Assembly (NCBI GenBank): GCA_963691705.1
Contig: OY829538.1
Location: 34,368,836 to 34,432,835 of the forward strand
Reading direction: 5' to 3'
Origin: Viola odorata
Lineage: Eukaryota > Streptophyta > Magnoliopsida > Malpighiales > Violaceae
DNA: 64,000 bases
The notes under the pieces were generated by a model that worked only from the letters and a program-made list of their open reading frames with translations, did not search any database and was not told the DNA's origin. The translations under genes were made by a program, and so were the position numbers. Each line of letters begins with the position of its first letter. The first letter of the stretch is position 1. Positions 54,651-64,000 of the stretch are shown piece after piece.

Positions 54651-56414
54651 GTCGAAGATATCGCGGTCTTCCTTTTCCTTCTTGGACTTAATCAGCCTTT
54701 GGGGAAATGGGGGCTCGAGAATCTTGTGAATTCAGGTGGATTGGGGTAATTCCTTGGTGAACCTCTGGGAGAGCAGATTCTGTCTTCCATGACCTCGACG
54801 AACCAGGGCACTTTCGGGCTCTTTGCCCTGGGTTTCGTCTTAAGTTCAGACTCGGGGGAGTTTTCAATATCATGGGCAGGATATGCAAGAGGTGTCAAGG
54901 TCGTTCCACTTCGCAGAGTTACTGCACAGACATTGTGTTTCAGATTGGTTTCGGTTTGTGGTGGAAATCTCCCTTGATTCTTTACTTCCTTCATCTCTGC
55001 CATCAAGGTACTCACGTGTTTTTTAAGGTCCTCGATTTCCTTCTGTTGTTCGGGGTTCCGAGGTAATTCTGTATTCGGGGGTACGACAAAAGTCTGATCC
55101 TGAGGAGGCTGACGTTGATACTGATTCTGATTATACGTGGGTCGAGGTCTGAAGTTCTGCATATTGAGAGGGGGAGGATGATTTCCATACGGATTTTGTT
55201 GGTGTTGTTGATGGCTAGGTCCCGACGACTGAGGGTTTGGAACCCATCCTGGATTTTGCTGTTTCCAGCCTTGATTGTAGTTTTGACCGTAAGGAGCCTG
55301 GACATACTGGCCAGCAGCATTCACTTGGATTTCATCCGGAATGTGAGGGCATGCATCAGTGGGGTGATCCACAAAATTACAGATTTGGCAGGCCTTGACA
55401 GGTGTGGATTACCCTGTCATAAAATTCTGAAACGTCCCCATTAGAGAGGATAGTTGATTCTGTAAGGCAGCCACTTGGGCATCTTGACCTCCATTGTTAG
55501 TGGCATCAGACGAGGCATTCTTGGCCATGAGTTCTATGGCTGCTTTGGCAGTGACGGGAGTGAGAGCAATTAGAGAGCCGTTGGCAGTAGCGTTGAGGAG
55601 GGCTCTATCATGGGCCTTGAGGCCTTCGCAAAAATACTGAATAAGGGCATGCTCTGTAAGATTGTGGGAAGGGCACGGAGATTGCATCTTCTGGAATCTC
55701 TCATAATATTGGGCTAAATCCTTTTCTTTCTTCTAGATTATGGAGACAAGTTGTTTGCACGTGGTGTTGGCAATCGAGGTCAGATAATACTTCTTGGTGA
55801 AGATTTTAGATATTTCTGCCCAAGAGCTAATGGATCTAGGAGGGAGGTCATAATACCAGTCGAGGGCATCATCCTTAAGAGACCACTGGAAGGCGCAACT
55901 TGGCTTACTCGATGCCGACATTAGGAGGTTTCATGGCCTCGCAGATAGAATGGAGCTGTTGAAGGTGGTGAAGAGCATTTTCCTTGGCAACCCCTCGAAA
56001 GGTTGGGAGGTGATGCAGAACGACTGACTTCAGGGTCCAGTCATGAGGGACAGGGGGCCAAAGGATGCAACTACTTGACATGTCAGTGGTGGCATTGAAA
56101 TGGTCAATGGTTTGTTATTCTGGAGGAGGTGGTGGTGGTGGATCTTCATGACGCAAATAGTTGTCATGGTCTTCTATTGCTTGAAAATCGAAATGGGCAG
56201 CTACTGGGTTTTCGAGACCACGATGAAGGTAAGCTAGGTCTAGGAAAAACTGACGGTCCTGGTCGGCCAAATTGGAAGGATGTCCGTCAAGGGCAGGATG
56301 ATGGATTACTCTACGCTGGGTAGATGAACCTCTAGCTTGCCTTCAAAGTCCTCTTTCCGTTTTGGTCAATTTGAGATCTAGACAGAGTAGATCTGGAGCA
56401 AATCTTCTGGTCAT
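54651..56414 (-). pseudogene. Element B gag
   Basis: ATG at 56414, then the same order as in element C: Pro-rich start, HDWTLKSVVLHHLPTFRG, DDALDWYYDLPPRSI, MQSPCPSHNLTEHALIQYFCEG and LMGTFQNFMTG, then a stop (55409-55411). The zinc knuckle CQICNFVDHPTDAC follows near 55370, a Pro/Gln/Asn-rich stretch (PYGNHPPPLNMQNF), a coiled coil (EQQKEIEDLKKHVSTLMAEM) and CAVTLRSGTTL. Frame breaks occur near 55920-55740, 55409 and 54690. It is fuller than C's gag, which lacks the coiled-coil stretch. Confidence 0.88.
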
Positions 56415-56445
56415 ACAAAAATAGAAACAAAATTAGTACCGTTCA

Positions 56446-56465
56446 ATCCCCGACAACGGCGCCGA
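56446..56465 (-). other. Primer-binding site of element B
   Basis: Minus strand, just inside the 5' LTR: TCGGCGCCGTTGTCGGGGA. This GGCGCCGTTGTCGGGG motif is the tRNA-Asp type site used by Athila elements. Element C has lost its equivalent. Confidence 0.8.
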
Positions 56466-56469
56466 AATT

Positions 56470-58071
56470 TGATCGTCACTCAAATATACTTAATATTTTT
56501 CTGATGCCTAAATGCACAAATAAATGCGTAAAGGGCAAGATATGGTCGAACGACAGAGATTAAAGGAATAACAAGTTAATTTAGATGTATGACAGGGAAC
56601 AAATGCAACAGAATACGAACAGGTAACACTAGGGGGTTTATGTTGATTAACGAATTAATCAATGCAAATGTGGTAGCTAACAAGACAGAAGGTTAAAGTA
56701 ATTATCCAGGTCATGAAAGTAAAACACAATCGAGGGCAAGACAAGCAAAGCAATTCGGGGTACGAAAATAATGAAAGCGGTAAGAGAGAGATTAGTATGA
56801 TGGTGAGAGATCTTAGCAAAAGGTGTTCGCGGGTTGCATTCTAGGTCACTTAATCATGGGCACAAAAATATTCCAAACTCATGCACAGACCTGCTATAGG
56901 GACCATGTTTCCACGTAGGCCCCCTACTCACCTTCGTAGGTAGAAGTCACCCCCTGTTTCCACATATAAGGTGGCATTGACATTTCGTCGTCCTCCCAGG
57001 CACGAATGCGGGGAGGCACTACTCAAAACACCCATGAAGTGGAAGCAAGACAAATCTAGGGTGTGACATCTCAATTTGTCAAGCTCGCATCACATAACCT
57101 AAACAATCATTTACCCCTAGACGAAAGACCTCTCACGATGTCTCCACTAGGTGTCTACTCTAACTCAAGGTTTCACATCAATTATAACCAAGAGAATGAC
57201 ATTACTCATGCAGAAATATTAACAGTTGATCAGGCCCTCAACAGTTCTAAATGAGCATGGGATTAAAACGATAAACAATTGAATGTGACAAGAGAATATA
57301 TTAAGCATGCATTAGGCCTCCTAACCGAACCTTACAACCCTTGTAACACCCTTTACTAAGAAGATGGGATTTAGCTACTCATAACAAAATATGAACAGTA
57401 GATAATAATAAGCATACAATAAAAGGTAAAGAAAGAGATTAGAAGAAACCGATAGATGATTTAATAAATCAAAGGAGAAAAGCTTCCTCCTTTACAAAAC
57501 TGGCGGTTGCTCCAAATATCAAGAGAATAAGATTCCTAAAAATTAGGGTTAAAGAAAGAGTGATGTTTCTAATGTCTTAGGTCAGCCCCCTTTACAAAAA
57601 CCCTAAAGTTAAGCTTATATAGACTAAAACCTAGCTAGGGGATAAAATACAGCTAAAGGAGAGAGGGTGTCAGTGCTTGGGAGGGCGCCAGCACACAGGG
57701 GGGACACGCTCTTGGCAGAGGATATTCTTGAATCTTCTGGAAGTGCCTGACACCTTCTAGAAACGCTTGGGATTCCTTGTGAGTCCTTGGGGATTCCTTT
57801 CTTTGGTTCTTGATCTTTAATCTGATGGAGGTAAGTCAAGGGCACAAGACTTCTCACTGGTCTAGTTAGCGTCGCAGGCTCGATGACAGTCTGCTCTTCT
57901 AGGCCTCGATCTTCAAAACTCCAGAAATCCTTCCAAAAATGGTCATTTTCGTTTTTTTCTCCTTTTAGGCACTGATCTACAAAAAGATGGGAAAAAGGGG
58001 AAATCAGAAGTACCATGCCCTCTAAAAGGCCGAAATAAGAGGGAAAAACCTACAATAAAAATATCGGATCA
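56470..58071 (-). repeat. 5' LTR of element B (1602 bp)
   Basis: Plus strand starts TGATCGTCACTC and ends CGGATCA, directly followed by the GTGAT duplication. It matches 22379-23920. It would carry the promoter for the element, on the minus strand. Confidence 0.9.
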
Positions 58072-58072
58072 G

Positions 58073-58337
58073 TGATCCAATTGATCGACGATCCACAGCA
58101 GGATATTGTTTCTTTCTTGGTGACTCACTCATATCATGGCGTAGCAAGAAACAAACAAATGTTTCTTGATCTAGTACTGGAGCCGAATATCGAGCACTTG
58201 CAGACACCACATTAGAATTGATTTAGCTTCGATGGATTTTAGTTGAGTTCCTCAATCTCAAACTACTCTTCTTTACTGTGATAGTTAAAGTGTAATCCAG
58301 ATCACTCATAACGATGTCTTTCATGAAAGGAAAAAAG
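58073..58337 (+). pseudogene. Copia F RNase H, right part
   Basis: Resumes, in phase after the GTGAT duplication, the copia protein cut at 22378: [27 protein letters not shown], a stop, SSTGAEYRALADTTLE (RNase H Glu/Asp region), another stop, then YCDS and QITHNDVFHER. It ends at 58337 where the LTR of copia E begins. These are the standard closing motifs of copia pol, on the plus strand, separated from its reverse transcriptase by 35.7 kb of nested DNA. Confidence 0.88.
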
Positions 58338-58894
58338 TGTTAGAACCAAAGGATGTTCACTGCTGTTCTTAACCTTATGAACAACAGTGTAGGAACAAAT
58401 CAAATCGATTAATACATGAATCATAACGGAATGCGGAAGCGTACCTGATGATGATGTCATGATCTTGAAGAAATCCGGGAACAAAGGTCTTCTGGTGGAT
58501 TGTTGCCTTAGGGCTGAATGGGGAGTCGTCATTCTCTGTTTTCAACGTACGTTTGTTTTCTAAGAAAAGCCCTTATGTTGTAACAGAAGAACTTTAACTT
58601 AAATAGGCAACTTCCACCAGGGACCATCTCCCAATTATTTAATTTATATTAATTACTAATTGACCCATCAGCAATTAGTAATTAATCCGGGATTCTGCAC
58701 AAATACTGAATGTGTCCCCACACTGTATTAATTAGACGATTGGACCCCTTAACTTTAATAGATCATCAATTTGGTCCAATTAACCTAATGTTAACAATAT
58801 ATTATTTGACGGTACACACATAACATATGCGTCCATATGTTCCAACGTGTACGAACGGTACTGACGCATTAGTCCCGTTGTCCAAATCCCAACA
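58338..58894 (-). repeat. 3' LTR of copia E (557 bp)
   Basis: On the minus strand it begins TGTTGGGATTTGG and ends GGTTCTAACA. Just outside, the minus strand reads CCAAGTGGGAGATTG, a typical copia polypurine tract (58895-58909). The second LTR is not in the window. Confidence 0.8.
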
Positions 58895-59301
58895 ATCTCC
58901 CACTTGGACAACTACACAATATGCGTTCTTTATAGTACCACCCTTTTGTCATACAATCATATGTTAACCCCCGAATGCTAGCATATATCCGTCTAATTCA
59001 ATCCGGTCCATTAGTTTCATTAATACAATAACCAAAAGAGTAGTCATCCCAGTCCAAGCAATTAAACTCATAATGATTACGAGTACTAACTAACTAATGA
59101 CATGGATCCAGTGCACATATGCAGAATGGAAATTACAAGTGATCTATACTTGTCAAATTTCCAACTGATCCTCTTTACTTTATGAGATCAAAATCCAGAG
59201 CATATATTGAATAAAATCAATATCCATAGACTGTGAAATAACATAGTACACAGTTAAAGCATATACAAGTTACAATAGTACAAACCGAACTCCTACTAAT
59301 C

Positions 59302-62240
59302 TCAGGCATCTAACTTAATGACACCTATGCTCGATACATGGCCATGAAATGCTACAGGTGTCAATGCCTTAGTGAGCGGATCTGCAACCATATCGTTTGT
59401 ACCCAGTAACTCTATGCTAACTTGATTGCTCTGAACCCTTTCCTTTACGGCAAGGAACTTTATATCAATGTGCTTAGACCTGGATGTACTCCGATTACTG
59501 TTGGAGTACAGCACTGATGCCCGGTTGTCACAAAAGATCCTCAAAGGTCTCTCAATACCAGTGACAACTCGCAATTCCTTAACCATATTTCGCAGCCATA
59601 TAGCATGACTGGATGCCTCGTAGCAAGCTACGAACTTAGCCTCCATAGTGGAAGATGCAACAAGTGACTATTTCGCACTCTTCCATGAAATGGCTCCTTC
59701 AGCTAGAAGAAAGACATAACCTGAAGTCGATCTCCGGCTATCCTGGCATCCAGCAAAATCAGAATCAGAATCACAATACCCAATGATCTCAAGCTGATCT
59801 GATTTCCTGTATGTGAGCATATAGTCTTTCGTTTTCTGCAGGTATCGAAAGACTCTTTTGGCTGCAACCCAATGATCCCTTCTGGGATCGCTCTAGTATC
59901 TCCCCAACATGCCAACTATAAATGCAAGGTCCGGACGGGTACAAACTTGTGCATACATGATGCTACCCACAGCCGAAGCATATGGAATACCCTCCATGAA
60001 CTTGCGGTCCAAATCTGTCTTAGGACACTGATCAAGGCTAAATTTCTCACCTTTTGAGATAGGGGTATCATGTGGCTTACAATTTTGCATGCTAAACCTC
60101 TTCAGTACTTTATCGATGTAACCCTTTTGTGATAATCCAAGGGTACCCCGTGAACGATCACGGTGTATCTGAATCCCCAACACAAAAGATGCTTCCCCAA
60201 GGTCTATTATCTCAAAGTTATCTGAGAGAAAAGCCTTAGTATCCTAAAGAAGCTTTACATCGTTAGTAGCAAGCAAAATGTCATCCACATATAACAGTAG
60301 AAATACAAATCTACTCCCACTGAACTTATGGTACAGACAGTCCTCCACAGCGTTTACTTCGAAACCGTATGAAGTAATAACACTATGGAACTTCAAGTAC
60401 CATTGACGAGAAGCTTGCTTGAGCCCATAGATAGACTTCTTTAATCTACAAACCAATTCACTGTCCTCGTTGGAGGATAGTCCTTCTAGTCACCTCATGT
60501 AGATTTCTTCGTCAAGATCCCCATTGAGGAAAACAGTCTTTATATCCATCTGATGATGCTCAAGATCAAAATATACCAACAAGGCATAATAGTCCTAAAA
60601 GAGTCCTTCGATGAAACTGGAGAGAAGGTCTCTTTATAGTCTATTCCTTCCTTTTGGGTGAACCCTTTCGCAACAAGACGTGCCTTGTACCTTTCAATAT
60701 TGCCCAGAGAATCCCTTTTGGTTTTGAAAACCCATTTACAACCTATCGGTTTCTTCTTCTCAGGCAATGGTACAAGCTCTCAAACGTCGTTGTCCTTCAT
60801 GGATTGGAGTTCATCCCCTTATGGCCCTTATCCACTCTTGAGCGTTAGAACAACCAATGGCTTCTTTGAAGGTGAACTGGTCATCCTCCAAAGAGTCAAT
60901 GGTTTCCTCATGTTCTTGCAGAAATGCGATATAATCATCCGAAATCGCATTTCTTCTCACTCTAGTGGACCTCCTAAGTGGCATATCTCCTTAGTTCTCA
61001 ACCATCTGAGGGTATTGAGTTTGATCTTCATGAACTTCTTGATGATCCTCAAGTATAACCTGTGGATCTTGTCCTATAGGAAGATTAATGATGTCGTTTC
61101 TTACCTGCTGAGGGACAAAACCAGGAATATGAACAATGAGCTCATCCTGACCCTTAGGAACCGCATGAGGAAGTACAACTGAATCTTCCTCAAAACTGAC
61201 ATCTAACCGTTTATCTTCCCCTCCAAACTCAATATCCTCAAAGAACCGAGCATTTCCCATCTCAAAAAATGTTCTGGTAGTAGGGTTGTAAAACTTATAC
61301 CCCCGTGACCTCTCTGGATATCCAACAAAATAACAACTAACAGTCCTTAGGTCCAGTTTTCTTTCACCAGGCCTATAAGGCCTTGCCTCTGCTGGACATC
61401 CCCAAACCTTTAAATGCTTTAGGACAGGCTTTTGGCCAGTCCATAACTCATATGGGGTTCTGTTAGTCACTTTAGTTGGTATCCTATTGAGAATATAGAC
61501 TGCAGTTTTCAAGGCATCTCCTAGAGTGATATAGGTAAGGTGGTATTGGCAATCATACTCCTCACCATATCCTTAAGGGTACGGTTCCTCCTTTCAGCTA
61601 CACCATTCATGGTCAGAGACCCCAGCATGGTGTATTGTGGAACTATCCCACACTTATCGAGAAACTGAGCAAATGGCCTAAGACGTTGTTCACCTGACCC
61701 GTCATATCGACCGTAGTATTCACCACCACGATCTGATCTGACAGCTTTAATAGTCTTTCCGAGTTGATTTTCAACTTCGGCCTTAAAAGACTTGAAAGCG
61801 TCTAATGCCTCAAACTTTTCCTTTAAAAGGTACAAATAGCCGCAACGAGAGAAGTCATCTATAAACGTGATAAAATACCGTTGACCATTCCAGGATGCCG
61901 TAGGGAATGGACCACAGATATCGGTATGTATCAGTTTTAGAGTTTCTGTACATCTCTCAGCCTCAAACCTCCTCTTGTCTGTGGTTTTGCCATTTATGCA
62001 CTCAATACAAACCTGTTGGTCTGTGTGATCCAGTGCTTCGAGAATTCCATCTGACACAAGTCGGTCTATTCTCCTTGCAGAGATATGACCTAACCGTCTG
62101 TGCCATAACCTGAATGAATCCTCAGTTGGCAATTTACGCTTAATCCCTCTAGACTCGCTAACATAACATTCATTATTACTGTCAACCGTATGCAATAAAT
62201 ACAAGTTATAAGAATCAATCAATGCACCAGTTCCAACCAA
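59302..62240 (-). pseudogene. Copia E integrase, reverse transcriptase and RNase H
   Basis: Pre-integrase and integrase (61521-62240): zinc residues in WHRRLGHIS and CIECINGK, catalytic core HTDICGPF (Asp), AVRSDRGGEY (Asp) and GVAERRNRTL (Glu). 60991-61512 continues with AVYILNRIPTK and the linker. Reverse transcriptase: [15 protein letters not shown] and [13 protein letters not shown] (60540-60767), LKKSIYGLKQASRQWY and the catalytic LLLYVDDI (about 60280-60291), then MYAQVCTRPDLAF. RNase H: EAKFVACYEASSHAIWL, FCDNRASV, SKHIDIKF, ending at 59302. At least six stops or frameshifts break it (near 61515, 60780, 60590, 60240, 59890 and 59670). All integrase and reverse-transcriptase catalytic motifs remain readable. 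Confidence 0.9.
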
Positions 62241-63202
62241 AGTAGAGTTACAATGAGGGAGACTTTATGATTTCCGAATCTGATATCATAACCTTCTTTA
62301 TCCAACAAGGAAACCGAAATCAGATTCCGTCGAAAAGACGGTACATACAAAGTCTCTGTTAACTCTAATATGTAACCAGTACATAGGATTAACCCAAAAG
62401 TAGCGATTCCCTCAACCGATACCGGATCACTTGCACCCATATAGAGAAACCTCTCACTTTCCATGGGCCTCCGGTTCGCTTTGCAGCCCTGTAAAGAAAC
62501 ACTTATGTGTTTAGTGGTTCCTGTATCTAACCACCAAGTGTTCTTAGCCACAGAGACCAGAAGGGATTCTGTATTGACAAGAGACAAGGACATACCTTTC
62601 TTTATACGCCAAGCTTTATACTCAGCGTAGTTCTTCTTTAAGTGGCCTGCCTTATTACAGAAAAAACATTTTATTCCCTTATGCTCAGTATTTGAGCCTT
62701 TATGTTTCTTCTGAAAATCAAGCGCTACAGTCTCTTTGCCTTTCCTCTTCTTAAAACCAGATGAAGAGGCAGTTGCCAGGTGAGCACTGTCCAATGTAAC
62801 ATGCTCCCGTATGTCGCTATCACCTCTGAACTTTATGGTAGAGAATTTGCGAATGGTATCGCTAATCTCAGCCTTCTCTGTATGGGTATAGCGGCTAGCT
62901 AAGATCTCTAAGATCTTACTGGCACTTTGTTCCTTTTCCAGTGAACTCCGCATGGACATAGGGATAGCACTGAGTATGACCAAACGGCAAGCTCTGTTTG
63001 ATTGTTGCCAGTCCTTAAAAGCCTGGAGTCCCTTATCAGAACTTTGAGGGTCTGGTACCTTAGGATAATCCTTATAGAGCGCCTGATCCTTATTCATACA
63101 ACACAGTGATGTCTCTACCTTTCTCTTCCATAACTTGAAGTTACTGGAAGACAACAGTGGTACACCGTTCAAATTGGCAGATACCGAGCTTCCTGAGTTC
63201 AT
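62219..63202 (-). pseudogene. Copia E gag and protease
   Basis: 327 codons from ATG 63202 (MNSGSSVSANLNGVPLLSSS). Capsid-like part with NFKLWKRKVETSLCCMN, IPMSMRSSLEKE and FRGDSDIREHV, which joins directly to DSAHLATASS; most related gags have roughly 70-80 residues between these, so an in-frame deletion is likely. The knuckle reads CFFCNKAGHLKKNY: the fourth zinc ligand is Tyr, not Cys. The protease active site is WWLDTGTTKHIS (Asp kept), then LYVPSFRRNLISVSLL. A frameshift at about 62250 separates it from integrase, overlapping by 22 bases. Confidence 0.85.
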
Positions 63203-64000
63203 ATCCGAAAGAACACAACATTTAATCAGCTCACTTTACTGAAAATATAAAAGTAATAAACTTAATGAATAACACATTGACTAAATCAAAAGATTAATTA
63301 TATGACATTGTGCTTAGTCTTTGGACTAAAAACACAACTCACAGTTAATTAACCTGTCATAGTGTGAATTTTATAGCTTGATTTTGCCAAATATTTAACC
63401 TTCCTTTTGGCCGATCAAATACTCGCAACAAATCTCTTGATAGCTATAAAACTTGAAATTCATCACTATCGCATTTATAATTTCTGCCAAACAGTCATCT
63501 TCCTTTGGGCCGACAACTATCCGCATGAAATTATGAATACCACACTTGAAATATCCAACTCGGTAATGTCCATGGCAGAGGTCACTTTTGTGACTTTACT
63601 ACTTCCATTAATCGAGTATGACAAACAAGTTAAGCTTAAAAGCTTCCTTAGTATTATTCTGCTTTCCTTTATAAATCAATTATTTGAACCCGACAAACAT
63701 CTTAAGCCTTATGATGTTCATGTTCAAATAATCGAAACAACTTTAAGTTCGGCAACCCGAACCAGTACTAAGAATCGCAAAAGTAATTAAACTCTTGCAT
63801 TGCAATTAAATTAATTTGGCAAATCCCAAATTAATTGTGCAAATTCTGATCAATTAATCCATTGCCAAATTCAATTGCAATCCGGAATCACTAATTTAAA
63901 ACAAGCATAAGCACTAAATTACTGCAATTAAATTGCATATGCACTTTACAATAAACATGCAATTGTAATTCATGCAGCAGGTAGGCAAAGGAGAAATGGC
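63203..64000 (-). other. Untranslated leader of copia E
   Basis: No recognised protein. A 127-codon plus-strand frame (63407-63790) has no visible domain and lies antisense to the element. Two loosely similar blocks, TTCCTTTTGGCCGATCAAATA (63401) and TTCCTTTGGGCCGACAACTA (63490), and AATTGCAATTAAAT words near the end, are the only structure seen. No LTR or primer site is reached. Confidence 0.45.

Larger units (their letters stand above)
22379..58071 (-). mobile_element. Athila-type Ty3-gypsy element B, split by nested element C
   Basis: Minus-strand element bounded by LTRs at 22379-23920 (3') and 56470-58071 (5'). Perfect 5-bp duplications GTGAT lie at 22374-22378 and 58072-58076. Order from the 5' LTR: primer site, gag, protease, start of reverse transcriptase, then the 22.9-kb nested element C (30225-53130), then the rest of reverse transcriptase, RNase H, integrase, an extra ORF and the 3' LTR. 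Without C it is about 12.8 kb, normal for Athila. It interrupts copia F. All its genes are broken. Confidence 0.93.
58338..64000 (-). mobile_element. Copia element E, 5' end beyond the window
   Basis: Minus-strand Ty1-copia element: 3' LTR 58338-58894, polypurine tract, pol (59302-62240), gag-protease (62219-63202) and leader to the window edge. The copia order (protease, integrase, reverse transcriptase, RNase H) is clear. It appears to have inserted into or beside the copia F remnant; the left flank is AAAAG, but the matching duplication would be outside the window. Confidence 0.88.

Noticed and set aside
63407..63790. A 127-codon plus-strand frame at the right edge
   Set aside because: It lies antisense in the leader of copia E and shows no recognisable domain; kept only as a note.

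Overview
The window is nuclear DNA of a eudicot plant. It is AT-rich with intron-bearing genes, and most of it is plant transposable elements (Ty1-copia, Ty3-gypsy of the Athila type, PIF/Harbinger, hAT, MULE-type MITEs, a SINE, LINE pieces). One apparently intact host gene is visible: a secreted, asparagine-rich protein of the cotton-fibre E6 family (4752-5891, minus). No rRNA, tRNA or CRISPR array was seen, and none of the layout is prokaryotic.

Left part (1-14700): a MULE-type MITE (87-852); fragments of a LINE (1030-1990) split by a hAT-like piece; a tRNA-derived SINE with target duplications (2156-2275); a hAT element (2536-4110) carrying a captured wax-synthase gene fragment; the E6-like gene; a second MITE (8341-8826); the 5' end of a short-LTR copia element (10170-11600, minus); and a second hAT of the first one's family (12482-13771), which landed in a small gene whose product has a knottin-like six-cysteine pattern. 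A CACTA terminus lies at 14609.

Middle (14700-22378): a graveyard of truncated elements. It holds two copies of one LTR-like repeat, an Athila-type pol fragment, a Harbinger transposase fragment, a plus-strand gypsy integrase tail, a palindrome cluster, and the reverse transcriptase of a plus-strand copia element.

Right part (22374-58076): a stack of nested insertions that can be ordered from target-site duplications. Plus-strand copia F (21616-22378, resuming 58073-58337) was hit by Athila-type element B (22379-58071, duplication GTGAT). B was hit inside its reverse transcriptase by related element C (30225-53130, duplication GGCAT). C was hit in its 5' LTR by a nearly complete PIF/Harbinger element (45709-52437, duplication TAA) and in gag by a small LTR element G (40091-44360, duplication CTGT) whose LTRs contain a 26/78-bp minisatellite. 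Copia E (58338 to the window end, minus) abuts the right fragment of F.

Nearly every transposon gene carries stops, frameshifts or lost residues, so the elements look inactive. Element families were assigned by reading motifs by eye; no database search was run.
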